Assembly: GCA_015662785.1 (NCBI GenBank)
Contig: DQTM01000236.1
Span: 1 to 19,928, forward strand
Direction of reading: 5' to 3'
Length of the DNA: 19,928 nucleotides
DNA from: Sulfurospirillum arcachonense
GTDB taxonomy: Bacteria > Campylobacterota > Campylobacteria > Campylobacterales > Sulfurospirillaceae
Under the pieces are notes generated by a model. The model was not told the origin of the DNA. It was given only the letters and a program-made list of their open reading frames with translations, and searched no databases. The first letter of the stretch is position 1, and every line of letters begins with the position of its first letter. Of the stretch, positions 1 through 6,866 are shown piece after piece. The position numbers and the translations under genes are program-made.

Positions 1-5
1 AAGAA

Positions 6-356
6 TTATACTAACTCTATGAAAGCCATAGGAGCAGCGTCGCCTCTTCTTGTACGAGTTTTGATGATTCTTGTGTAACCACCATTTCTATCTACATATT
101 TAGGTGCAATTTCTTCAACTAATTTTTTTGTAGTATCTTTATCTTGAAGTGCTGCAAAAACTGCTCTATGAGAGTTAAAGTCGCCCTTTCCTGCTTTAGT
201 GATCAATTTTTCTATATATCCTCTAAGCTCTTTAGCTTTAGGGATTGTAGTCTCAATTTTTTCACTTTTTATGATTGCTATAGCCATATTCTTCAAAAGC
301 GCAGCTCTGTGCGTTGAAGTACGACCAAGCTTTCTATATCCATGCTTATGTCTCAT
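6..356 (-). CDS. rplQ: 50S ribosomal protein L17
   Basis: Bacterial large-subunit protein bL17, which binds 23S rRNA near the outer end of the peptide exit tunnel. The 116-residue product starts with the family signature MRHKHGYRKLGRTSTHR and keeps the basic block KTRTRRGD near its C-terminus, followed by the usual MAFIELV ending. The length is normal for the short L17 form without a C-terminal extension. It is the last gene of the ribosomal cluster, starting 2 nt after the rpoA stop, which is the classical rpoA-rplQ order. Only five bases lie beyond its stop codon inside the window, so any terminator is out of view. Confidence 0.97.
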   Translation of the reverse strand: MRHKHGYRKLGRTSTHRAALLKNMAIAIIKSEKIETTIPKAKELRGYIEKLITKAGKGDFNSHRAVFAALQDKDTTKKLVEEIAPKYVDRNGGYTRIIKTRTRRGDAAPMAFIELV

Positions 357-358
357 TA

Positions 359-1366
359 TTAATCCTCATTCGATTTCAAATCTGCGATTTTTTTCTTAAG
401 TACTTCAACAGTATCATCAGAAAAATCTGATCCTACTGGAAAACCAATCTCTTCCATCGCAGTGTTTATCTCTTCAAGAGATTTTTTACCAAGATTTTTA
501 AGGTTTTTAAGCTCTAATTCACTCATTAGGGCTAACTCTCCTACAAATCTTACTTCTGCTCTATCTAAACAATTGAAACTTCTAGCACTCAAATTTAGCT
601 CTTCTATACTTTGTAATAGCTTGTTTAATTCAACACTATCACTAGTACTCTCTTCTTTTGGAGTGATATCTATATCCAACACACCATTAAATACTGACAT
701 TTGAGTGTACATTGCTTCCAAAGAGTCTTTAAAAGCCTCTATTGGAGAAATTAATCCATCTGTTTCAATAGTAAAAACTACTTTTTCAAAGTTTGGATTA
801 TCTTCTACTAGAACATTTTTTATCTCATAAATAGCTTTTTTTACTGGTGTAAAGAAAGCATCTAATGCAATATAATCACTATCAACTAAATCCCTAATAG
901 TCTCACTAGGTACATAACCTATGCCCTTCTCTATGATTAGAGAAAAGTTAAGTTCTGCATCTTCGTTGATCGTTGCTAAATATCCTTCAGGAGTAACAAC
1001 TTCTATTTCTTCATTAGAAAGGTCACTACCATAAATTTCTTTAGCTCCACCAAATGAATAATTCACTTCTACACGCTTCTCATCACCTATGATTTTGAAA
1101 CGAATATTTTTAAGATTGATTATAAACAGTGCAACGTCTTCTAGCATGCCACGCATACTATCAAACTCATGTGTTACACCATCAATCTTAACAGCAGTTG
1201 GAGCGAATCCAACTGTACTGCTAAGAAGTAATCTTCTTAATGGGTGAGCTAGAGTTACAGCAAAACCAGCTTCAAATGGATATGCTATTATCTGAGCTTT
1301 ATTCTCAGAAATATTTTCTACTTCAATCTCTGTTGGCATATGTGCCGCTGTACTGATTTTTTTCAC
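359..1366 (-). CDS. rpoA: DNA-directed RNA polymerase alpha subunit
   Basis: Alpha subunit of RNA polymerase, which dimerises to start core assembly and contacts UP elements and activators. The N-terminal assembly domain covers about residues 15-235, with the signature HPLRRLLLSS at 41-50. A linker is followed by the C-terminal domain at about 250-325, whose DNA-binding segment ARSFNCLDRAEV (261-272) and NLGKKSLEEI (291-300) match the helix-hairpin-helix of the family; R262 aligns by motif with E. coli R265. The length of 335 is normal. The start is GTG, preceded by GAGG at 8 nt; an in-frame ATG at residue 10 is the alternative, but the GTG has the better ribosome binding site. It sits between rpsD and rplQ as in the alpha operon. 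Confidence 0.97.
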   Translation of the reverse strand: MKKISTAAHMPTEIEVENISENKAQIIAYPFEAGFAVTLAHPLRRLLLSSTVGFAPTAVKIDGVTHEFDSMRGMLEDVALFIINLKNIRFKIIGDEKRVEVNYSFGGAKEIYGSDLSNEEIEVVTPEGYLATINEDAELNFSLIIEKGIGYVPSETIRDLVDSDYIALDAFFTPVKKAIYEIKNVLVEDNPNFEKVVFTIETDGLISPIEAFKDSLEAMYTQMSVFNGVLDIDITPKEESTSDSVELNKLLQSIEELNLSARSFNCLDRAEVRFVGELALMSELELKNLKNLGKKSLEEINTAMEEIGFPVGSDFSDDTVEVLKKKIADLKSNED

Positions 1367-1383
1367 TTATACTACCTCACTTA

Positions 1384-2010
1384 TTATTTAGAGTATAGCT
1401 CGACGATCAATCTCTCTTCAACCGGAATAACTACTTCTTCACGCTCAGGAAAACGAGTAAATACACCCATTGCCTTAGCTGCCTCAACGTCAACCCATGG
1501 AACTATACCAGTTTGTGCTGTTAGTTCTAATGAACGAACTACTTGAGGGTTACTTTTTTTGCTTTCACAAATTTCAATTTTATCACCCTGACGAACTTGA
1601 TAAGAAGGAATATCTAACTTCTTTCCATTTACAAGTACGTGTCCGTGAGTTGTTAATTGTCTTGCAAATCTTCTAGTTGTTGCAAAACCCATTCTATAAA
1701 CAACGTTATCTAAACGTCTTTCGATTAAAGTAATAAGGTTCTCTCCCGTATTACCATCTCTTCTTGCTGCTTCTTTAAACAATCTTCTAAACTGCTTTTC
1801 AGAAACTCCATACATAAATTTAGCTTTTTGCTTCTCTCTTAGTTGAAGTCCATACTCACTAATTTTTGTTCTTCTTTGACCGTGTTGTCCTGGTGCGTAT
1901 GGACGTTTATCCAATGCGCTCTTACCAGCAAGACGACGCTCACCCTTAAGAGCCAAACTAACACCTAGTCTTCTCTCAAGCTTTTCGACAGGTCCTCTGT
2001 ATCTAGCCAT
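1384..2010 (-). CDS. rpsD: 30S ribosomal protein S4
   Basis: Primary 16S rRNA-binding protein uS4, which nucleates assembly of the 5' domain and lies at the mRNA entry channel. The 208-residue product starts MARYRGPVEKLERRLG and has the S4 RNA-binding domain at about 98-155 (RRLDNVVYRMGFATTRRFARQ, then HGHVLVNGKKLDIPSYQVRQGD). The N-terminus has no zinc-binding cysteine cluster, so this is the Cys-free form. In E. coli this protein is the translational repressor of its own operon, so it is the first candidate regulator of the unusual leader upstream of rpmJ; that is inference. A clear AGGAG precedes the start. The 71-nt gap to rpsK upstream is very AT-rich and shows nothing else recognisable. 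Confidence 0.97.
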   Translation of the reverse strand: MARYRGPVEKLERRLGVSLALKGERRLAGKSALDKRPYAPGQHGQRRTKISEYGLQLREKQKAKFMYGVSEKQFRRLFKEAARRDGNTGENLITLIERRLDNVVYRMGFATTRRFARQLTTHGHVLVNGKKLDIPSYQVRQGDKIEICESKKSNPQVVRSLELTAQTGIVPWVDVEAAKAMGVFTRFPEREEVVIPVEERLIVELYSK

Positions 2011-2081
2011 CTTTTCTCCTAATTATTCTAAACCAAAAAAATATTTTCGTTTTTTATATAATTATTAACTGAATGTTAAAA

Positions 2082-2474
2082 TTAAACTCTTCTACGCTTT
2101 GGAGGTCTACAACCATTATGTGGTAGTGGGCTGATATCTTTTAAGAAAGTTACCTTGATTCCCTCTGTTGCACCAACACTTTTAACTGCTGTTTCTCTTC
2201 CGCTACCAGGTCCTTGAACCTTGATACCTAGCTCTTTAATACCGTGCTCTTTAGCTTTAGCTAATGCATCTTCAACTGCTTGTTGCGCTGCATAAGGAGT
2301 TGATTTTTTGCTACCTTTAAAGCCAAGACTACCTGAACTGCTCCATGCGATTACATTACCCATTTCGTCAGTTACAGTTACGACAGTATTATTAAATGTT
2401 GCAGCGATATAAACAATACCTTTAGCGATATTTTTCTTTGCAACTTTTTTACGTGTTACTCTTCTTTTTGCCAT
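2082..2474 (-). CDS. rpsK: 30S ribosomal protein S11
   Basis: Small-subunit platform protein uS11, which contacts 16S rRNA near the mRNA exit and E site together with S7 and S18. The 130-residue sequence has the basic N-terminal tail RRVTRKKVAKKN, the family core GIVYIAATFNNTVVTVTD, the segment QGPGSGRETAVKS, and the conserved end PHNGCRPPKRRRV. Length and ends are fully normal. It follows rpsM by 22 nt and precedes rpsD, the usual S13-S11-S4 order. Confidence 0.97.
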   Translation of the reverse strand: MAKRRVTRKKVAKKNIAKGIVYIAATFNNTVVTVTDEMGNVIAWSSSGSLGFKGSKKSTPYAAQQAVEDALAKAKEHGIKELGIKVQGPGSGRETAVKSVGATEGIKVTFLKDISPLPHNGCRPPKRRRV

Positions 2475-2496
2475 ATTAATAGTTCCTCGTAATCAA

Positions 2497-2862
2497 TTAA
2501 GCTTTTGCGCCGACGGTCTTTTTCTTACCTTTTCTCGTACGCGCATTAGTTTTTGTTTTTTGACCACGAACAGGAAGACCACGTCTGTGTCTTAACCCTC
2601 TGTAGCTACCCATGTCCATTAGAGCTTTTATATCTAATGTAACTTTCTTTCTTAAATCACCTTCAACTTGGAAGTGTTCTTGAATCTCTTTACGAATAGA
2701 TGCAACATCTGATTCTGTTAATTCATGAATTCTTTTATCAAAAGATATTCCAACAGCATTTAAGATTAATCTTGAGCTTGTTAAACCTATACCAAAAATA
2801 TAAGTTAAACCGTACTCTACTCTCTTCTTCTTAGGAAGGTCTACACCTGCAATTCTTGCCAT
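2497..2862 (-). CDS. rpsM: 30S ribosomal protein S13
   Basis: Head protein uS13, which bridges to L5 of the large subunit and reaches the P-site tRNA with its C-terminal tail. The 121-residue product starts MARIAGVDLPKKKRVEYGLTYIFGIG, carries the helix-hairpin-helix core, and ends in the highly basic tail RGQKTKTNARTRKGKKKTVG. It starts 2 nt after the stop of rpmJ, so the two are probably translationally coupled. In Gammaproteobacteria the S4 repressor acts at the rpsM start; here the long leader lies one gene further upstream, before rpmJ. Confidence 0.97.
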   Translation of the reverse strand: MARIAGVDLPKKKRVEYGLTYIFGIGLTSSRLILNAVGISFDKRIHELTESDVASIRKEIQEHFQVEGDLRKKVTLDIKALMDMGSYRGLRHRRGLPVRGQKTKTNARTRKGKKKTVGAKA

Positions 2863-2864
2863 GT

Positions 2865-2978
2865 TTATCCTTGTCTCTGTTTGTGTTTTGGATTCTCACA
2901 AATGATTCTAACGATACCTTTACGTTTAATCACTTTGCATTTATCACACATCTTCTTTACAGAAGGTCGTACTTTCAT
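2865..2978 (-). CDS. rpmJ: 50S ribosomal protein L36
   Basis: Very small zinc-ribbon protein bL36, which stabilises 23S rRNA folds late in large-subunit assembly. The frame gives 37 residues starting MKVRPSVKKMCDKCKVIKR, with C11, C14, C27 and H32 as the zinc ligands of the C+ form. A clear AAGGAG ribosome binding site sits 8 nt before the ATG. It is the first gene after the 395-bp repeat-bearing gap and ends 2 nt before rpsM. Position and size match the infA-rpmJ-rpsM-rpsK order of the family. Confidence 0.96.
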   Translation of the reverse strand: MKVRPSVKKMCDKCKVIKRKGIVRIICENPKHKQRQG

Positions 2979-2993
2979 TTTATGTCTCCTTTA

Positions 2994-3012
2994 CAAGCGG
3001 CAAAGCCACTTG
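2994..3012 (-). promoter_or_regulatory. hairpin next to the rpmJ ribosome binding site
   Basis: On the minus strand CAAGTGGC-TTT-GCCGCTTG can form an 8-bp stem with one G-U pair and a 3-nt loop. It ends only 3 nt before the AAGGAG of rpmJ. A stem in this place could affect ribosome access or mRNA stability. The pairing is seen; the function is inferred. Confidence 0.5.
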
Positions 3013-3017
3013 AAAAT

Positions 3018-3158
3018 TCCTCTCACTAAAGCTTTCACCTTGTGAAGAGTAAGCTAATTTAATAGCTCCTCTCACTAAAGCTTTCACCTTGTGAAGAGTA
3101 AGCTAATTTAATAGCTCCTCTCACCGAAGCTTTCACTTTGTGAAGAATTACCGATTGG
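3018..3158. repeat. 49-bp tandem repeat, three copies
   Basis: Two identical 49-bp units (3018-3066 and 3067-3115) are followed by a third, degenerate unit from 3116. The third matches over its first 31 bases with three changes and then diverges. Each unit contains TTCAC-3 nt-GTGAA (3034-3046, 3083-3095, 3132-3144). In the third copy one of the three changes falls in the hairpin loop, so the stem is intact. On the transcribed strand the two full copies also offer AGCTA-6 nt-TAGCT and a purine-rich GAGAGGAG. It is a direct tandem array without spacers, so it is not a CRISPR. Confidence 0.95.
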
Positions 3159-3210
3159 TAGTTCTACATGTAAAGCTCTGCTTTATGAGAAAAATAAATA
3201 CGAGGTTAAA

Positions 3211-3229
3211 AGATATGCCACGCATATCT
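3211..3229 (-). promoter_or_regulatory. hairpin followed by a short U run in the rpmJ leader
   Basis: On the minus strand AGATATGC-GTG-GCATATCT is a perfect 8-bp inverted repeat with a 3-nt loop, followed by TTTT. It resembles a weak intrinsic terminator or attenuator lying about 240 nt upstream of rpmJ. The stem is AT-rich, so full termination is doubtful. Confidence 0.4.
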
Positions 3230-3263
3230 AAACAGTCCACTGCTAAATTCGTAAACTGTCACA

Positions 3264-3286
3264 GGTTTAGCGATCTTGGCTAAACC
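3264..3286 (-). promoter_or_regulatory. perfect 8-bp hairpin in the rpmJ leader
   Basis: GGTTTAGC and GCTAAACC form a perfect 8-bp inverted repeat around a 7-nt loop. No U run follows, so it is better seen as a structural element of the leader RNA than as a terminator. Confidence 0.4.
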
Positions 3287-3349
3287 AATACTTGGAAAAA
3301 TAGTGGTTTTTTTCTAAATATTCTTCACACAGTTTTACAAAAGGGGCAT

Positions 3350-3357
3350 ATTATACC
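3350..3357 (-). promoter_or_regulatory. extended -10 promoter for rpmJ-rplQ
   Basis: On the minus strand TGGTATAAT lies just downstream of the infA stop and matches an extended -10 box (TG-n-TATAAT). No good -35 is seen, which is common for Campylobacterota promoters. It would give rpmJ, rpsM, rpsK, rpsD, rpoA and rplQ their own transcript with a leader of about 360 nt. Confidence 0.55.
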
Positions 3358-3373
3358 AAAATAAACTGATATC

Positions 3374-3592
3374 TTACTTATATCTATAAGTTATACGACC
3401 TTTGTCTAAAGAATACGGTGTTAGCTCAAGCTTTACTGTATCTCCTGGCATTATTTTTATATAATGCATTCTCATCTTTCCAGCTATGTGACATAATACC
3501 ACATGTCCGTTTTGAACCTCTACTTTAAATGTTGCGTTTGGTAGAGCTTCTAAAACTTTACCGTCTACTTCGATTACATCATCTTTTGCCAT
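3374..3592 (-). CDS. infA: translation initiation factor IF-1
   Basis: IF-1 binds the ribosomal A site during initiation and supports IF-2 and IF-3. The 72-residue product has the exact family length and the OB-fold (S1-like) sequence with the signatures MAKDDVIEVDGKV, HIAGKMRMHYIKIMPGD and TYRYK at the C-terminus. It follows map by 15 nt with the ribosome binding site AAGGA. The gene marks the end of the spc-type part: the stop is followed by a new promoter and the long leader of rpmJ. Confidence 0.97.
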   Translation of the reverse strand: MAKDDVIEVDGKVLEALPNATFKVEVQNGHVVLCHIAGKMRMHYIKIMPGDTVKLELTPYSLDKGRITYRYK

Positions 3593-3607
3593 ATTTAAAA
3601 ATCCTTC

Positions 3608-4366
3608 TTATACTACCGATAAAATTTCGGCCTTATTATTTATAATTGCTACAGTATGTTCATAGTGACTTGTAAACAATCCATCTTCTGAAACTACCGA
3701 CCACTTGTCTTCTAATATTTTTGAAACTCCACTCTTCTGGCAAATCATAGGCTCTAGACAGAAAACCATTCCGTTTTTAATCTTTGGACCTTGTTTTGGA
3801 TTTGTTCCCTCTAAGTAATTAGGTATTTCAGGTTCTTCATGAGGCTTTCGGCCAATTCCATGACCACAAAAGCTTTTCAAGGGGACATACCCTTTGGCAT
3901 GAATAAACTCTTCTATAAGTAGACTCAACTCTTTAAATCTCATTCCCGTTTTGATATTTTCTATCGCATAAAGAAGAGTATCATAAGAGCAATCTATGAT
4001 TTTTTGGTTCTGCTTTGAAATGTCACCTATGCCCATAGTAATTGCTGCATCACCAAACCATCCATTTTTCTCAACACCAATATCAAAACCGACGATATCA
4101 CCATCTTTGAGAGCATAACTGTCTGGTATTCCATGAATTATTACTTCGTTTACAGAGGTACAAACACCGGAAGGAAAACCATACAATCCTTTGAATGCAG
4201 GTCTACCACCATTTGCCTGAATGAACTCCTCGCCCATAGCATTTAACTCCAAAAGAGTCATGCCAGGACGAGCTTCATCACGAAGTAGCTGAAGAGTTTC
4301 AGCTACCATTTTATTTGAAATTTTAAGTTTCTCAATATCTTGTGGTTTTCTAATAGCAATCGCCAT
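3608..4366 (-). CDS. map: type I methionine aminopeptidase
   Basis: Cytoplasmic metalloprotease that removes the initiator methionine from new proteins. The 252-residue product has the pita-bread fold signatures GFDIGVEKNGWFGDAA, SFCGHGIGRKPHEEP and CLEPM. The expected metal ligands are D95, D106, H169, E205 and E236, with H79 and H176 as the supporting histidines. Its length fits class Ia without an N-terminal zinc domain. The start overlaps the secY stop by one base (TAATG), so translation is probably coupled to secY. The order secY-map-infA, without adk, is known from Campylobacterota. Confidence 0.97.
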   Translation of the reverse strand: MAIAIRKPQDIEKLKISNKMVAETLQLLRDEARPGMTLLELNAMGEEFIQANGGRPAFKGLYGFPSGVCTSVNEVIIHGIPDSYALKDGDIVGFDIGVEKNGWFGDAAITMGIGDISKQNQKIIDCSYDTLLYAIENIKTGMRFKELSLLIEEFIHAKGYVPLKSFCGHGIGRKPHEEPEIPNYLEGTNPKQGPKIKNGMVFCLEPMICQKSGVSKILEDKWSVVSEDGLFTSHYEHTVAIINNKAEILSVV

Positions 4367-5628
4367 TAAAGACCTACTGCACTCAATGTTTCATATTTGT
4401 TCATATACATCTGAGCTTCAATTTTTCTCATAGTATCAAGTGCAACTTGAACCACGATAAGAACTGCCGTTCCTCCAAAGAAGAATGGAACACCCATAGT
4501 CTTTACCAAGACCCACGGAATAGTCGAAATAAGTGCTAAGTATATTGAACCCCAAAATGTTAGTCTACTTGCAACTTCATTTAGATACAATACAGTACTT
4601 TCACCAGGACGAACACCAGGGATAAAACCACCCTGCTTTTTTAAGTTATCTGCGATATCCTTTGCACTAAATACAATAGATGAATAAAAATATGCAAAGA
4701 ATATAACAAATAGAAAAGTCAATACATTAAATGCATAACTATTAGGATTTAAAAAGTCATTTATTCTTTGAATTATAGGATTTGTACTAGCCTGCATGAT
4801 TGTTGATGGAAACATCAAAATTGCACTTGCAAAAATTGGTGGTATTACACCACTAAGGTTTACTTTAATTGGTACATAATTCATAATTCTTTTATGTTGA
4901 TTTTGCATCATTACTTTTCTACTGTAGGAGATAGGTACACGCCGTTCTCCCATTTCAACATAGATGATAGAACCAACCGTAGCAAGGATAACCAACAAAA
5001 TACCAATAACAACCAAGAAGTTCATCTCACCTGTATTTACAAGGTTAATTGTTCCACCAATTGCTCTTGGAATTCCTGAGACAATACCAGCAAAGATAAT
5101 CAAAGATATACCATTACCAATACCACGCTGAGTAATCTGCTCACCAATCCACATAAGAAGCATTGTTCCAGTAAGCATTGAAGCTGCTGCAACTGCTGAG
5201 AATGTTGCCATGTCAATCATAATAGCACTCTCACCACCACGTCCAGTCATACTTCCAAGTCCAACTGATACTCCAATTGCTTGAATAATAGTAATACCAA
5301 TAGTTGCATAACGAATGATTTGCATATATTTTACCATTCCATCACGCTCTTTTTTCATTTTACCAAGAGCAGGAAATGTAGCAGCTAAAAGTTCCATAAC
5401 AATTGAGGCAGTAATGTATGGCATAATTCCTAACGAAATTATACTCATTCTTTGTGCAGCATTACCGCTGAACATATTGAACATACCTAATGCGTTTGAG
5501 CTATTTGAATCAAAGAATTCTTTAATTACATCAAGATTTACGCCAGGTACTGGCACGTATGCCAGTATTCTGTACGCAAAAATAAATCCTAGAGTAATTA
5601 AAATCTTTTTAGTAAGATCATTACTCAT
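4366..5628 (-). CDS. secY: preprotein translocase subunit SecY
   Basis: Channel-forming inner-membrane subunit of SecYEG. The 420-residue product is very hydrophobic and fits the ten-helix topology. Recognisable family segments are FAYRILAYVPVPGV at the N-terminus, GIMPYITASIVMELL, the cytosolic ERRVPISYSRK, GVIPPIFASAI, and the C-terminal GGTAVLIVVQVALDT. The length is normal. It starts 1 nt after the rplO stop with no strong ribosome binding site, which suggests that it is translated by coupling to rplO. Confidence 0.97.
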   Translation of the reverse strand: MSNDLTKKILITLGFIFAYRILAYVPVPGVNLDVIKEFFDSNSSNALGMFNMFSGNAAQRMSIISLGIMPYITASIVMELLAATFPALGKMKKERDGMVKYMQIIRYATIGITIIQAIGVSVGLGSMTGRGGESAIMIDMATFSAVAAASMLTGTMLLMWIGEQITQRGIGNGISLIIFAGIVSGIPRAIGGTINLVNTGEMNFLVVIGILLVILATVGSIIYVEMGERRVPISYSRKVMMQNQHKRIMNYVPIKVNLSGVIPPIFASAILMFPSTIMQASTNPIIQRINDFLNPNSYAFNVLTFLFVIFFAYFYSSIVFSAKDIADNLKKQGGFIPGVRPGESTVLYLNEVASRLTFWGSIYLALISTIPWVLVKTMGVPFFFGGTAVLIVVQVALDTMRKIEAQMYMNKYETLSAVGL

Positions 5629-5629
5629 T

Positions 5630-6028
5630 TTATTTGCCAGTATAAGTTATATTATCGTCTTTAATTTTACTTGCAAGAGCTGAAGCACCTGCACCGATAA
5701 GTTTTACTTTACTAACTGTTCCAGCCATCTTGTGAACACTTCTGATTGAATCTAAAGTTAATTCCTCAAGTGCAGCTACCACTTTTACTCTATCTACATT
5801 GATGCTATATGGTTTACTTACTCTTGAGAAAAAACCTATTTTTGGTAGTCTTTTACTTAAAGGCTGTTGTCCACCCTCAAAGTTTCTCTTGATTTTGTAA
5901 CCTGAACGAGATTTTTGACCGTTACAGCCTCTACTCGCAGTTTTACCCATACCACTTCCTTGACCACGACCTACTCTCTTTCTTGAGTGAGTAGAACCCG
6001 TAGCTGGAGTTAGATTATCTAATGTCAT
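5630..6028 (-). CDS. rplO: 50S ribosomal protein L15
   Basis: Large-subunit protein uL15, which binds 23S rRNA at a late assembly stage. The 132 residues show the glycine- and arginine-rich N-terminal region GSTHSRKRVGRGQGSGMGKT followed by RGCNGQKSRSG and FEGGQQPLSKRLPKIGF, as expected. It begins 9 nt after the rpsE stop. In most bacteria rpmD (L30) lies between these two genes; here there is no room for it, in line with the known loss of L30 in Campylobacterota. Confidence 0.97.
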   Translation of the reverse strand: MTLDNLTPATGSTHSRKRVGRGQGSGMGKTASRGCNGQKSRSGYKIKRNFEGGQQPLSKRLPKIGFFSRVSKPYSINVDRVKVVAALEELTLDSIRSVHKMAGTVSKVKLIGAGASALASKIKDDNITYTGK

Positions 6029-6037
6029 TTCTACTCC

Positions 6038-6481
6038 TTACGATTTAATCATCATAAGAGCTTTCATTGTTGCTCTTACCACGTTTGCTGGATTGTTTGA
6101 ACCTAGTGACTTAGTCAAGATATCTTTGATTCCTGCAAGTTCAAGAACTGGACGAGTTGCACCACCGGCAATAACTCCTGTACCTTCACTAGCTGGTCTA
6201 AGTAAAATTCTACTTGCGTTATATTTTACTTCGATATCATGAGCGATAGTTGAACCTTTAATATTGACTTTAACAATACTTTTAAAAGCGTCATCAACTG
6301 CTTTTTTGATAGCATCAGGAACTTCTTTTGCTTTACCAAAACCAAATCCAACTAAACCATTTTTATTTCCAACAACTACTAGTGCTGTAAATCTAAAACG
6401 TCTACCACCCTTAACAACTTTAGTTACACGGCCGATGTTAACGATGACTTCTTCAAATTCTTCTCTATTATACTTTTCCAT
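6038..6481 (-). CDS. rpsE: 30S ribosomal protein S5
   Basis: uS5 sits near the decoding centre and the mRNA entry site, affecting accuracy and helicase action. The 147-residue product has the double-stranded RNA-binding-like domain around 8-72 (TKVVKGGRRFRFTALVVVGN and GFGFGKAKEVPDAI) and the C-terminal domain with LLRPASEGTGVIAGG and GSNNPANVVRATMKAL. It is shorter at the ends than the E. coli protein but complete in both domains. It lies 19 nt after rplR. Confidence 0.97.
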   Translation of the reverse strand: MEKYNREEFEEVIVNIGRVTKVVKGGRRFRFTALVVVGNKNGLVGFGFGKAKEVPDAIKKAVDDAFKSIVKVNIKGSTIAHDIEVKYNASRILLRPASEGTGVIAGGATRPVLELAGIKDILTKSLGSNNPANVVRATMKALMMIKS

Positions 6482-6500
6482 TGAATCGTCTTTCCTTCTT

Positions 6501-6857
6501 TTACAGCTTAATGCCGTTTTCTCTTAAGCCATCTGCAAAAGCAGCAACAACGCCATGATAAAGATACCCATTTCTATCAAATACAACATTTGTTAGATTC
6601 TTCTCTTTAAGACTCTCTGCTAAAACTTTTGCTAGTTCAGCAGAACCAGCTTTATTTGCTTTAAAACCTAATTTTGCTCCATCAGCAGCTGCTAAAGTAA
6701 CACTATTTACATCATCAATTACTTGAACATAAACATACTTGTTAGATTTAAAAATAGAAACTCTTGGACGCTCTACAGTTCCAGATATATCTGCTCTTAC
6801 TCTTTTTTTACGCTTAACTCTTAATGCGAGTTTTCTTTTTAAAATATTTGGTCTCAT
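6501..6857 (-). CDS. rplR: 50S ribosomal protein L18
   Basis: uL18 binds 5S rRNA together with L5 and L25-type proteins and anchors it in the central protuberance. The 118 residues contain the basic N-terminal region RKRKLALRVKRKKRVR-like, the motif ERPRVSIFKSNKYVYVQVIDD and the C-terminal end VVFDRNGYLYHGVVAAFADGLRE that marks the family. It starts 9 nt after the rplF stop, in normal order. Confidence 0.97.
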   Translation of the reverse strand: MRPNILKRKLALRVKRKKRVRADISGTVERPRVSIFKSNKYVYVQVIDDVNSVTLAAADGAKLGFKANKAGSAELAKVLAESLKEKNLTNVVFDRNGYLYHGVVAAFADGLRENGIKL

Positions 6858-6866
6858 TTACTACCC

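Larger units (their letters stand above)
2979..3373 (-). promoter_or_regulatory. structured leader region between infA and rpmJ
   Basis: This 395-bp gap is the only long non-coding stretch in the ribosomal cluster. Read on the minus strand it contains, in order, an extended -10 promoter, an 8-bp hairpin (3264-3286), a second 8-bp hairpin followed by four U (3211-3229), three tandem repeat units (3018-3158) and a G-U containing hairpin (2994-3012) directly before the rpmJ ribosome binding site. No convincing coding sequence is present. It looks like a regulatory 5' leader of the alpha-operon genes. The individual parts are seen in the sequence; the regulatory role is inferred. Confidence 0.6.

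Noticed and set aside
3018..3158. CRISPR array
   Set aside because: The units follow each other directly with no unique spacers, only three copies exist, and no cas genes are nearby.
3152..3229. Small leader peptide on the minus strand starting in the hairpin at 3211-3229, about 25 codons
   Set aside because: No ribosome binding site, no run of regulatory codons and no similarity to known leader peptides; likely chance.
5315..5683. Plus-strand 122-codon open frame opposite secY and rplO
   Set aside because: It lies entirely antisense to well-supported genes and its translation is low-complexity hydrophobic, as expected for a shadow frame.
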